Of a DNA stretch of 64,000 nt, positions 51,662 to 59,101 are shown piece after piece. The DNA lies in the NCBI GenBank assembly GCA_023231115.1, contig JALNWA010000002.1, positions 109,932 through 173,931 of the forward strand, given 5' to 3'. The position numbers and the translations under genes are program-made. The DNA is from Candidatus Altimarinota bacterium (GTDB lineage Bacteria; Patescibacteriota; Gracilibacteria; UBA1369; LOWO2-01-FULL-3). The notes beneath the pieces were generated by a model. It did no database searches. It saw only the letters and a list, made by a program, of their open reading frames with translations, and was not told the DNA's origin. The first letter of the stretch is position 1; each line of letters starts with the position of its first letter.

Positions 51662-51663
51662 GA

Positions 51664-51975
51664 TTATTCCTTAAGCCCCTCATCTGATAAACATTTTTTA
51701 TACCTAGAAAGTTGTTCTTCCTCAATCTCAGCTTTTGATTGATTTTTAGGCTCTAATTCTTCTTTTATTCCATCTAATATTTTAAAAGCCTCTTCTTTAC
51801 TCATTCCTTCATCTTTACGGTTTTGAAGCCATCTTTTGTCTTGTTCTGTATAGAATGCAGACGAACTAACTGAGCAATTTTTTCTTATCATTGATGGTCT
51901 TAGTTCGTACCAGTAAAAAATTCCCCCTAAAATTAGAAGTATTAAAGCAATGATAATATAATTTTGTTTTTTCAT
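51664..51975 (-). CDS. Small anchored protein
   Basis: The 103-residue product has one N-terminal membrane helix (about residues 6-24) and a charged, helical remainder (QDKRWLQNRKDEGMSKEEAFKIL, KSQSKAEIEEEQLSRYKKC). Its start overlaps the stop of the 56-residue membrane protein gene by four bases (ATGA), so they are coupled. Function unknown. Confidence 0.72.
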   Translation of the reverse strand: MKKQNYIIIALILLILGGIFYWYELRPSMIRKNCSVSSSAFYTEQDKRWLQNRKDEGMSKEEAFKILDGIKEELEPKNQSKAEIEEEQLSRYKKCLSDEGLKE

Positions 51976-52142
51976 TTGGTATTTTCTATTAAAAATAAAT
52001 ATATTCCGCCTATTAGCGCAATAATTACTATCAAAAGCACGCTCAAGCTAGAATTTCCACGACTATCTAACAGATAAAATATTTCATAAAGTCCAGCTAT
52101 GATGCTTACTGCTAATCCTATTTTTAGATATGTTTTATCCAT
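51972..52142 (-). CDS. 56-residue membrane protein
   Basis: The short frame encodes MDKTYLKIGLAVSIIAGLYE, a polar turn with SRGNSS, and a second hydrophobic helix ending FLIENTK, i.e. two membrane spans. It overlaps the next gene by four bases and lies 22 bases after the repeat lipoprotein, so the three form one leftward operon. Confidence 0.72.
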   Translation of the reverse strand: MDKTYLKIGLAVSIIAGLYEIFYLLDSRGNSSLSVLLIVIIALIGGIYLFLIENTK

Positions 52143-52164
52143 ATTTATTTTTTTAAATTAACAA

Positions 52165-53367
52165 TTAGAACTTAATGACCTTTTCACTCTTATCCAAATA
52201 AATAGTTTTAACAACCTCATCATCTTTATTAAATTCTGTACGAACAATTGCCACTCCAGATGCCTTCAATTGCTCGTCAGCACCAAACACCTTCGTTTCG
52301 ATTAAATTCCCCTTCTCATCGTATTTGAGTCTCATCATTGCTGTCCCATCTTTATTCTCTTTCAATCTTTCATCTATACCGAACAAACGAACTTCTATTA
52401 CATCCCCTCCATTATCATACTTGTAGCTCGCAATTGCTGTTCCAGATTCATCCTCCTTTAGCTGTTCGTCAACACCAAACGACTTCCTTTCAATCATATT
52501 GCCAGTTTCATCGTACACCATACGCATAATTGCTTGTCCACCAACATCTTTTAGTTGCTCATCTGTGCCAAACATTTTACCTTCAATTATATTGCCACTC
52601 TCATTATAAGTAATGCGCTTCATAAATACACCCTTTTTATCTTCTTTTGGTTGCTCATCTGTGCCAAAATTTTTAACTTCAATCATGTTCCCAGTTTCAT
52701 CGTACACCATACGCATAATTGCTACACCCTTTTCATCTTCAACGAATAGCCCACCTTTTGCATAGTTAGATTTTTCAATTAGGTTACCTTCTTTATCATA
52801 TTTAAAACGCATTTCATAAACTCCTTGTTTATCTGAAATTCTATTACCTTTTTCGTCAACACAAACAGACGTTATTCTCCTCCCATTTTCGTCAACAGTG
52901 AATATATACTGGAAAACACCTTTTGCATCCTTAGTGGAGTTCCCATCTTTATCATAATTAAAAAGGGAAATTCGATGATTTTTCTCATCTAATTTAAACC
53001 TAATAGAGTTTATTCCTTCTATAAAAGCAGGGTGACCATTCTTGTCCTGAAAAATTCTACTTTCAAATCCTTCTTTATAGCCAATAGTCATACTTGCAAA
53101 CTCTATCATCTGTAAATTACTCATCATCTGTGAATTACTCAATTTTCCCGCCTTTAAAAATTCCACCTTTTCAATCCTTCCATCTTTATCATATATAAAA
53201 TGATAACTATTAACTTTTTTGCCTAATTCATCTGAAATCGGATATCTCCCCACAATAGAATTAGATCCATCATCCATGCTAATTTGCCTATAATAATTTG
53301 ATGAAGTTTTACCCGAACATCCAGTTATTGCTAACGATATTAAGAGTAAGCTAATTATTTTTTTCAT
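52165..53367 (-). CDS. Lipoprotein with about nine 32-residue YD-like repeats
   Basis: The 400-residue product has a lipobox (LAITGC near residue 17) and tandem repeats of roughly 32 residues with the pattern YDExGNxIExKxFGxDEQLKED and a following MRxxY. Such repeats form extended beta structures, as in YD/RHS-like or MORN-like proteins. It is probably surface-exposed and linked to the two small membrane proteins downstream. It sits in the right-hand unit of the mobile element. Confidence 0.8.
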   Translation of the reverse strand: MKKIISLLLISLAITGCSGKTSSNYYRQISMDDGSNSIVGRYPISDELGKKVNSYHFIYDKDGRIEKVEFLKAGKLSNSQMMSNLQMIEFASMTIGYKEGFESRIFQDKNGHPAFIEGINSIRFKLDEKNHRISLFNYDKDGNSTKDAKGVFQYIFTVDENGRRITSVCVDEKGNRISDKQGVYEMRFKYDKEGNLIEKSNYAKGGLFVEDEKGVAIMRMVYDETGNMIEVKNFGTDEQPKEDKKGVFMKRITYNESGNIIEGKMFGTDEQLKDVGGQAIMRMVYDETGNMIERKSFGVDEQLKEDESGTAIASYKYDNGGDVIEVRLFGIDERLKENKDGTAMMRLKYDEKGNLIETKVFGADEQLKASGVAIVRTEFNKDDEVVKTIYLDKSEKVIKF

Positions 53368-53453
53368 TTGAGATTTAATTAAAAAGTTTCTATTCTTTTG
53401 CCATTATAGTTGTCCTATACTCTTATTGCTATGTTTAATAATAATCTTTCCAT

Positions 53454-53753
53454 ATGAACACGATCCAAAAAAGAATTCTTGCAATATTCGTACCTATCCT
53501 AGTTTTTGCCGTAGTTTATGGCATTGCAGGCACAGCACTAGATAAAAAATGCCCTTCTGAAGAAAAGATTGGAGCTCTTACACTATGCGATAGATATAAG
53601 CTTATAAATGCTCAAAAAATTCCAGAAGGATATGATGCTCAAGAAGTCAACGCCTTCGATTTCGAAAAAACCTATATCATTTGGGGGCTAGGAGTTTTAG
53701 CCATCTTTATCTTCGAATTCAAACTTTTCGAAGACAAAAAAAAGAAAAGCTAA
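53454..53753 (+). CDS. Small two-helix membrane protein
   Basis: The 99-residue product has a hydrophobic helix at about residues 8-28, a loop of about 45 residues with two cysteines (KKCPSEEK, LTLCDRY) and a second helix (about 75-90) followed by a lysine-rich tail. The topology suggests both ends inside the cell. No family recognised. Confidence 0.68.
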   Translation: MNTIQKRILAIFVPILVFAVVYGIAGTALDKKCPSEEKIGALTLCDRYKLINAQKIPEGYDAQEVNAFDFEKTYIIWGLGVLAIFIFEFKLFEDKKKKS

Positions 53754-53799
53754 AATTTCACGCAAACCGTTTTGCTAAAACCTTAACTATGCTACAATC

Positions 53800-53917
53800 C
53801 CTTTCACACAGGGTGTGCCTCTCCGCCACCCCAACCATATCAAAAGCGGTACTCTACAATTAGGGCTATACACAGCCAAAAACATCCTTCCAATCATACA
53901 GGTTTTACTTGGTAAGG
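53800..53917 (+). repeat. Right-end repeat of the element, copy 2, ending at the attachment core
   Basis: Same 87-base block as copy 1, followed by the core CTTGGTAAGG that opens the tRNA 3' half. A -10-like TGCTACAAT (53790-53798) precedes it, so it may be transcribed. The motif GGGTGTGCCTCTCC (also in copy 1) resembles GGATGTGCCCCTCC at the left end (41096-41109). Confidence 0.8.
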
Positions 53918-53953
53918 GAGAGGTCGGGGGTTTGATTCTCCTAGACGGCTCCA
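53908..53953 (+). pseudogene. 3' half of the disrupted tRNA-Thr(GGU) gene
   Basis: From the core CTTGGTAAGG the sequence reads GGGAG (anticodon stem), AGGTC, T-arm GGGGG TTTGATT CTCCT, acceptor AGACGGC, U and CCA. It completes the 5' half at 41059-41097 exactly: GCCGTCT/AGACGGC and CTCCC/GGGAG pair without mismatch. Confidence 0.92.
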
Positions 53954-53966
53954 GTTTTGAAAGAAA

Positions 53967-54182
53967 TTACAAAGAATCCACCCACAATTTCTGAACTTTT
54001 TCTCTTGCCCAAGGCGTTTGCCTTAGGAATTTGAGGCTTGAAGTAATTGTTGGGTAGAACATAAAACATCTTATTGGAATTTTTTTCGCCAAAGATTCCC
54101 ACCCATGTTTTTCAACCAAATCTTCAAGTATTTTTTTTAATGTCACTCCATGCAAAGGGTCTTTTTGTGGTTGTGTGTCCAT
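53967..54182 (-). CDS. VF530-like small DNA-binding protein (DUF2132)
   Basis: The 71-residue product (start at 54182, MDTQPQKDPLHGVTL) matches the VF530 family nearly throughout: KDPLHGVTLKKILEDLVEKHGW, IPIRCFMFYP, SSLKFLRQTPWAREKVQKLW. Proteins of this family are small winged-like folds reported to bind DNA; their function is unknown. It lies just outside the right end of the mobile element, 13 bases past the tRNA 3' half, convergent to it. Confidence 0.92.
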   Translation of the reverse strand: MDTQPQKDPLHGVTLKKILEDLVEKHGWESLAKKIPIRCFMFYPTITSSLKFLRQTPWAREKVQKLWVDSL

Positions 54183-54291
54183 GATAAAATCATACAATTT
54201 CAGGTAACCGGAGTCCACCTAAAAAAATTGGAAGACGCAATCAGGTAATCCATTTTGCTAAAGCCACAAAAGTGCTACACTCCTTTTCGCA

Positions 54292-55164
54292 ATGCAAAGA
54301 GAAAGAATCACATCATACGACGCTTTTAGAGGACTTCTGTTGGTCGGAATGGTCATTTTCCACATTGTCGTAAACTTTTCAAATATCGCATTCGACCAAA
54401 ATTTCTTCTACTGGGTGCCGTTGGGATTTATGCTGTTTTTAGGCGTAATCATCGGCAAATTTCTAGATGGAAAAACAAAAAAAATAATAATACTCGCATT
54501 AAAATTATTAGGAATTTTTCTCATATTAAATATACCAAATTTCATTTTAAAAAATTACACGCCGGCACAATTAATGATAGGAAATAATCAAATTTTCTCA
54601 TTCGAAATATTATTACCGATGAGCGTGCTCTCTTTCTTAAGCCTAGGCCTAAACAAATTCGTAAAAACCCGAAAAACGGCTTTAATCCTATCAATAATCC
54701 TCCTCGCAATTCTCACATATTTATACACAATAAATATTTATTCATACAATTTATCGTTCATAATTTACGGAATAATCGGATATTTCCTCGGCAAAAATTT
54801 GGACATAGACGACATATCAAAAAAAATCTCCAACAAAATTTTTCCAATAATAATTTTCATGTCATTAGCACCATTTTTCATCATAAACTACACAGGAATT
54901 CTCGAAATTTTAATTATTTCACAAGTATTGGCGATGTATTTTATCATCGCAAAAATATTCAGCAAAAACAATTTCCTGATAATCTTAGGAACACATTCCC
55001 TATCTTTATACGTTCTCCACATCGTAATCATAAAAATCATTTCACTTTTCTACAAAACCGCCTCGATCCCAGCATTAATAATCCTGATCCCGATCTCTTT
55101 ATTCGCTTGTTTTATAATTGCAAAATTCACACAAAAAAAAGAACTACCCAATATTAGTAGATAG
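54292..55164 (+). CDS. DUF1624-like multi-pass membrane protein
   Basis: The 290-residue product starts RITSYDAFRGLLLVGMVIFHIVVNFSNI, the conserved DxxRGLxxxxMxxxH opening of heparan-glucosaminide-acetyltransferase-like/DUF1624 proteins, and has about eight membrane helices. The conserved histidines in TM1 and the C-terminal ILGTHSLSLYVLHIVII are seen. Relatives move acyl groups across membranes or act on cell-envelope sugars; the substrate is unknown. A TGCTACACT box ends about 15 bases before the ATG, suggesting a very short leader. Confidence 0.85.
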   Translation: MQRERITSYDAFRGLLLVGMVIFHIVVNFSNIAFDQNFFYWVPLGFMLFLGVIIGKFLDGKTKKIIILALKLLGIFLILNIPNFILKNYTPAQLMIGNNQIFSFEILLPMSVLSFLSLGLNKFVKTRKTALILSIILLAILTYLYTINIYSYNLSFIIYGIIGYFLGKNLDIDDISKKISNKIFPIIIFMSLAPFFIINYTGILEILIISQVLAMYFIIAKIFSKNNFLIILGTHSLSLYVLHIVIIKIISLFYKTASIPALIILIPISLFACFIIAKFTQKKELPNISR

Positions 55165-55172
55165 TTCTTTTT
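55136..55172. terminator. Bidirectional terminator between convergent genes
   Basis: AAAAAGAACTA pairs with TAGTTCTTTTT around a 15-base loop. An A-tract on one side and T-tract on the other allow use in both directions, ending the DUF1624-like gene and the small gene opposite. Confidence 0.75.
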
Positions 55173-55178
55173 AGCACC

Positions 55179-55382
55179 TTACTTATAGCCTTTCTCTGCA
55201 ACATGAGATGTTTTGAGATACTCCATGTAAACCACCAATCCTACTACGAAGCAGAACGACGAAATACATAAATGAATTTCTACTTTAGTGACCATAACGT
55301 GCGTTACAGCGACCAAAGAATAATTGATTACACCCCCATATAAGCCGTTATAAGACTTTCTTATATTGTACCTATACAGCAT
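55179..55382 (-). CDS. Small hydrophobic protein (tentative)
   Basis: From MLYRYNIRKSYN the frame gives 67 residues with a hydrophobic stretch (about 19-55, VINYSLVAVTHV and CISSFCFVVGLVVYM) that could form two membrane helices. It is followed at once by the bidirectional terminator. No family recognised; coding status is moderately supported by the terminator and composition. Confidence 0.45.
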   Translation of the reverse strand: MLYRYNIRKSYNGLYGGVINYSLVAVTHVMVTKVEIHLCISSFCFVVGLVVYMEYLKTSHVAEKGYK

Positions 55383-55849
55383 GATCTTTTCTTGAACTCC
55401 GTTACCGAAATTCTTAATCAATCACCGAATGTTTTCATCCATATTATCTTGCGACATATGGCTCGTAGACATCCCAATGTAAACCAACCGGATAAAATTC
55501 AAATCTTTAATCTTATATCCTTCGAGGCTACCCGGAGAATAAAAAGAAAAAAGGAAATACCTCTTATGAACGTCTTAAGCTCAACCTTCTTGCGAAGGGA
55601 ACGAAAGCGAGAAAAAGTTTTACCTTTTCCTTTAACATAAGATCTTCTCATATTACCTACCCGTGTTAGCGGGGAGAAAAGTTACAAGAAGGGTGGAACA
55701 TCTTTGGAAAAGTCTCTCGACAAGTCCTAAAGACGCTCTATTCTTCCTGCAACCAAAATATGAAGTTGTAAATAATTTTTGTTTTTGTTTTTTTCAAAGA
55801 GCTACATATAAAATACATCATTTTAAAGAAAATGTCAAGAGGCTTCTCT
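55383..55849 (+). other. Gene-free stretch, candidate structured RNA on the plus strand
   Basis: About 465 bases with no convincing gene on either strand. It contains pairing segments (CCCG/CGGG at 55660-55676, CTTTGGA/TCCTAAAG near 55702-55732) and ends in a terminator-like hairpin at 55748-55794. The size would suit a housekeeping RNA, but I find no conserved RNase P, tmRNA, SRP or 6S core. Confidence 0.35.
55748..55794 (+). terminator. Terminator-like hairpin with long T tract
   Basis: TGCAAC pairs with GTTGTA (one G-U) around 11 bases, followed by AATAATTTTTG and two more T runs. No protein gene precedes it on this strand. Confidence 0.55.
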
Positions 55850-56884
55850 CTACGCCTCTGCCTGTGGAGACATCAGTCTGCGATTTTTTCTAGCAAGAAC
55901 TCTTTTTGAAAGTCTTTCAGCTTTAAATTTTTCCCATGTTGCAGGATCCATTTGCGACTTTGCCCATTTCGCATATCTTGCCATAGCAAGCCTTTCGCGG
56001 ACAACATCACCTTTAATCTCAGCCAAATACTCAAGCTCCCTTGCCTCGCCTTCCACGTCCTCAATATCTTCAGGTGGAACCACCTGACCAGCTTCACAAG
56101 AAACCGCGGTTTCATGATCTGCTTCATCGTCAACTCCAGCCAACTCAAAACTTCCCAAAAACTCTCTCTTCGCTTTTAATCTTCGATCACGTTTCTCAGC
56201 TTTTCCTGCAAAAACTCTATCAATTTCAAATTTAATCATTGCAGAAATTTTCGCCTCCAATTTCTCAGCGTTAAATTGATCCAAAGCATTTGTCGCTCCG
56301 CCAACTTCAGAAGAAACAGTTTCCTTTTTTCTTAATGGAAATTTAGATTTTCTCAATACACCTTTTATCGCACCATCAACAAGTGCTTGCAATTGATGTT
56401 CGCTCAATGCAGACAAATTTTTATTTCTCTTTTCCAATTTCGCACGAACAGCTTCAGCCAAAGAAAGTCTTGAATCCAAAGGTGATGATTTTTCACCAAT
56501 TTTTTCTCTTTTAGCTTGATGATTATTTCTACTTGTCACACCTCTATGCCCCCTATTTCCAACATAATCAGAACCTTCCTCTGAAATAACATCGGCAGAA
56601 TATCCGGCGACAGCTCTTATTTTAGACGAAATCTCTCTAGCCTCTTGAGGCAAAACAACCGAAGACTCAAAAATATTCCTTCTTCTTTGACTTCTAGCTT
56701 CATGCACAGAAACAATCGCAACATTATCACGTGACCCTGGATTATTTGCATTATTTAAATTTGTCATTTGCACAGGTGAAGCAACCATAGATCCAACAGC
56801 AGCAGCCGTCAAAACCATGCCTCTAAACGCCGCACCATTCCCGCGGTGCGCTCTGTCATTTCTTTCAGGTCCACGTTCATTCAT
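55850..56884 (-). CDS. Unknown basic, helical protein with an N-terminal hydrophobic segment
   Basis: The 344-residue product starts with a charged Arg/Gly segment, a moderately hydrophobic stretch (FRGMVLTAAAVGSMVASPV, about residues 20-38) that may be an anchor, a disordered basic region and a long helical part (about 140-330) with acidic spacer DDEADHETAVSCEAGQ. A lysine/arginine-rich C-terminus follows (RLSKRVLARKNRRL). No domain recognised. Confidence 0.68.
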   Translation of the reverse strand: MNERGPERNDRAHRGNGAAFRGMVLTAAAVGSMVASPVQMTNLNNANNPGSRDNVAIVSVHEARSQRRRNIFESSVVLPQEAREISSKIRAVAGYSADVISEEGSDYVGNRGHRGVTSRNNHQAKREKIGEKSSPLDSRLSLAEAVRAKLEKRNKNLSALSEHQLQALVDGAIKGVLRKSKFPLRKKETVSSEVGGATNALDQFNAEKLEAKISAMIKFEIDRVFAGKAEKRDRRLKAKREFLGSFELAGVDDEADHETAVSCEAGQVVPPEDIEDVEGEARELEYLAEIKGDVVRERLAMARYAKWAKSQMDPATWEKFKAERLSKRVLARKNRRLMSPQAEA

Positions 56885-56960
56885 ATTTTTATAATTTTAA
56901 AATTTAATTACAGGAGGAAATTTATACATCAAAAATAAATTCCACGTCAAATAAATTGTA

Positions 56961-56990
56961 AAAGAAAAGCCCTACCGATCCCGCAGGGCG
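56961..56990 (-). terminator. Terminator of the DUF5679 gene
   Basis: On the minus strand GCCCT pairs with AGGGC around GCGGGATCGGT, followed by TTTTCTTTT, 35 bases after the DUF5679 stop. Confidence 0.65.
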
Positions 56991-57024
56991 GGACGACAGA
57001 GCTTCTCAAATCTTCTTAAAAGTC

Positions 57025-57171
57025 TTACGCTTTTCCAAGAATTTTATACATTCCTGTTTTGCAAGATGGGCAGCTTCCCTTCATTGCTTTGCGACCATTT
57101 TTCATAGTCACTTCTTGTGCATTAGCCATTTCTCTTTTGGCTTTGCATTTAACGCAGTATCCTTCTGTCAT
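57025..57171 (-). CDS. DUF5679 zinc-ribbon mini-protein
   Basis: The 48-residue product MTEGYCVKCKAKREMANAQE continues with MKNGRKAMKGSCPSCKTGMYK. Two CxxC pairs (CVKC and CPSC) and the KNGRxAMKGxC motif are diagnostic of DUF5679, a small family frequent in CPR bacteria and Chloroflexi. It probably binds zinc; function unknown. Confidence 0.88.
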   Translation of the reverse strand: MTEGYCVKCKAKREMANAQEVTMKNGRKAMKGSCPSCKTGMYKILGKA

Positions 57172-57307
57172 AAATTTTGAGGTTAAAATTTAATTATCTT
57201 TCTAAAAGACTACTATAAATACATCCGGCTTCCAACAAATTCAATTTGCCTTAATCTCAAATGTATGTCCTGCTTTGCTTCACGAATTAAGCACAAAAAA
57301 ATAGACA

Positions 57308-57342
57308 TACACAAGAAACCCACGCTTTTTAGCGAGTGGGTT
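57308..57342 (-). terminator. Terminator-like hairpin on the minus strand
   Basis: AACCCAC pairs with GTGGGTT, with an inner GCT/AGC, followed on the minus strand by TTTCTTGTG. It would end a transcript coming from the direction of the M50 protease gene. Confidence 0.6.
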
Positions 57343-57665
57343 CTGAAATCCCTTGTAAAAATTTTGATGATTTGCCCATTGCTAGGCAGATATCAGATTT
57401 TTTGCTCCATGATGTCGTTGTGGTCTTGGGTGCTGTTGCCCCCCTTAAACCAAGTGGGTATCCTCGTCCCCTCACCGCAGTGAGGAAGAAATACCGGATT
57501 CCCGTAAGCTATATGATAGAGAGAGTACATAAGACTCTGACGTGCATAATCGAGCATCCTCATTGTATATGGACGACAAAGCGTTGTAAAGGGCTTATGC
57601 AAGCCATTTGCCAAACGCTGACGCCACCAAATAATGCGCCTTATCACCTATTCAACACACTACAT
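57343..57665 (-). ncRNA. Candidate structured non-coding RNA (unidentified)
   Basis: This stretch between the M50 protease gene and the terminator-like hairpin has no convincing protein but several stems on the minus strand: CCTCAC/GTGAGG with a TGCG loop flanked by GGTAT/ATACC, CTTGG/CCAAG, GGCTT/AAGCC, AGCGTT/AACGCT and CACCTA/TAGGTG. The region is more GC-rich than its surroundings. Known RNase P, tmRNA and SRP cores were not found, so the identity is open; a long structured 3' UTR is possible. Confidence 0.4.
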
Positions 57666-58301
57666 CTAGGTGCCCAAAAGTAAAATTGTGCTTATCCCAT
57701 CATGCAAAAAGCCCATGAATGAGTGCAAAAACGAGAAGTTGAAGATAGAGTCTATAATAAAGACATCAATCAGAATTATGGCAACAAAATATTTAACCCC
57801 ATTTTGAAGAAATTTTTGATATTGAGGATAAAAACGCTGGGGGACAAAAAGCCCCAAAATGCCTGAACCATCGAGTGGAGGGAACGGAAGAAGATTAAAA
57901 ATTCCAAGATAAATGCTCACATGAAAAATTGTCCAAAGAAGTAAATTAACAAAATCAGGCAAATACGCCCCCGCATATTTCATAGGAATTGCCAAAACAA
58001 ATGCCAAAATAAAATTTGAAACAGGCCCCGCCAAAGAAGTAAGCGCACTTCCTTTCACAGGATTTTTGAAATTCATCGGATTCACAGGAACAGGCTTTCC
58101 CCAGCCAACTCTTTGCGTAATTAAAAAAAGCAAACTTCCAACCGGATCAAGATGCGCAATAGGATTTAGTGTAAGTCTTCCGCGAATTTTCGCGGTAGGA
58201 TCGCCAAGATAATACGCAACAAGAGCATGCGAAGCTTCATGCACAGTCATCGCGACAAGAAGTGCAATTACAAAAACCAAAAACTGAAAAAAATAATCCA
58301 T
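57666..58301 (-). CDS. M50 family membrane metalloprotease (site-2 protease type)
   Basis: The 211-residue product has the zinc motif HEASH in its first helix (H21, E22, H25), the family region GDPTAKIRGRLTLNPIAHLDPVG, ALTSLAGPVSNFILAF and the third ligand motif NLLPFPPLDGSGIL. It has about five membrane helices and no PDZ domain, like the compact SpoIVFB/YwhC group. These cleave substrates within the membrane; the target here is unknown. Confidence 0.93.
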   Translation of the reverse strand: MDYFFQFLVFVIALLVAMTVHEASHALVAYYLGDPTAKIRGRLTLNPIAHLDPVGSLLFLITQRVGWGKPVPVNPMNFKNPVKGSALTSLAGPVSNFILAFVLAIPMKYAGAYLPDFVNLLLWTIFHVSIYLGIFNLLPFPPLDGSGILGLFVPQRFYPQYQKFLQNGVKYFVAIILIDVFIIDSIFNFSFLHSFMGFLHDGISTILLLGT

Positions 58302-58328
58302 AAATCTAAAATAATTAACACAAAAACA

Positions 58329-58889
58329 TTAACACAAAAACTCGCTCGCCTCCACCTGTTTTTCTTCATCGTAAAGCAAAACTCTGCCCTTTGTCTTTTT
58401 ATTGTCCGCTCCGTCAAATTTCAAATTATGAGAAACAAAAACAACATCAAAATATTTATTTAAAAAACTTCTTGGATAAAGAATATGTTTTTTTGGATTA
58501 TCAAATTCAAGAACCTTTATTCCGCTTTTATCAGCCGAATAATTTATCAATTGAGCACAATAAAAACTTCCCTTCCCACCTGCAAAATCAAAATCATAAG
58601 GTTTCCCAATTTGTTCAATCGCACATTTTACAAAAGCATCCCTCTTTTTCTTTCCATTTTCTTGTAAAAAAGATTTGTGCCTCAAAATAACAATATCGTC
58701 ATATTCGCAAAAAACCGCATGCAAACTATCAAATTCCACTCCATCTGCCACAGAGTGCACAAATTTTCTACCACCAACGTAAATCAAAGAATGAGTAAAA
58801 ACATCGTCTATAAAAATTTTACTAAGCCTTCGAAGTCCACCAACCAAAACAACATCCCCTTTTTTTAAAATTTTATATGCACCCCTCAA
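58329..58889 (-). CDS. YiiX-like permuted NlpC/P60 (papain-like) hydrolase
   Basis: The 186-residue product starts KKGDVVLVGG, then FTHSLIYVGGRKFVHSVADGV with the catalytic histidine (H33), and GSFYCAQLIN with the catalytic cysteine (C111) after it. Histidine before cysteine is the circularly permuted order of the YiiX/YebB/LRAT-like superfamily, which cleaves lipids, peptides or cell-wall amides. The exact substrate is unknown. It is 27 bases before the M50 protease and probably co-transcribed. Confidence 0.82.
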   Translation of the reverse strand: MRGAYKILKKGDVVLVGGLRRLSKIFIDDVFTHSLIYVGGRKFVHSVADGVEFDSLHAVFCEYDDIVILRHKSFLQENGKKKRDAFVKCAIEQIGKPYDFDFAGGKGSFYCAQLINYSADKSGIKVLEFDNPKKHILYPRSFLNKYFDVVFVSHNLKFDGADNKKTKGRVLLYDEEKQVEASEFLC

Positions 58890-59101
58890 ATCCGCTTGGG
58901 TGAGCCAGTTTTCGCGAGGATGAATAATAATCGCGCTAAAAAAAACATCACATTGGCATAAATTTTTTTACACCAAGGATAATCTTTAGGGAAATTTTTT
59001 ATAAAATGATGCTTATAATTCACGCTAAACTTATAACAAATTTTGCAAAAAAACTCCAGAAGATGATATTATAGAAAAAATATCTTCTAACCCTCAAAGA
59101 T

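Larger units (their letters stand above)
41088..53917. mobile_element. Integrative element inserted in the anticodon loop of tRNA-Thr(GGU)
   Basis: The element is bounded by the 10-bp direct repeat CTTGGTAAGG at 41088-41097 and 53908-53917 and is 12.8 kb long. Next to the left end lie an intact tRNA-Thr(GGU) and a tyrosine recombinase. Cargo: Sll1717-type ATPase, second recombinase, terminase-small-like protein, lipoproteins, XRE regulator, beta-grasp protein and a nuclease-STAND NTPase. A repeated right-end sequence at 51542-51661 and 53800-53917 suggests that it is two units in tandem. Flanks are ordinary chromosome (rpmG at left, VF530-like gene at right). Which recombinase catalyses integration is inferred from position. 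Confidence 0.88.

Noticed and set aside
53812..53926. CCTCTCC in the right-end repeat pairing with GGAGAGG of the tRNA 3' half
   Set aside because: Seven complementary bases are easily found by chance and the other copy of the repeat has no such partner.
55691..55703. AGAAGGGTGGAAC as a T-box antiterminator
   Set aside because: The essential ACC of UGGNACC is changed and the downstream gene is on the opposite strand and not a synthetase or amino-acid gene.
55663..55893. Short plus-strand frame overlapping the end of the unknown basic protein gene
   Set aside because: It crosses a terminator-like T tract and the opposite gene, and its product has no protein-like features.
57336..57346. CAGAACCC on the minus strand as the 3' core of RNase P RNA
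   Set aside because: The invariant GAGGAAAGUC core is missing and the surrounding bases do not fit P4.
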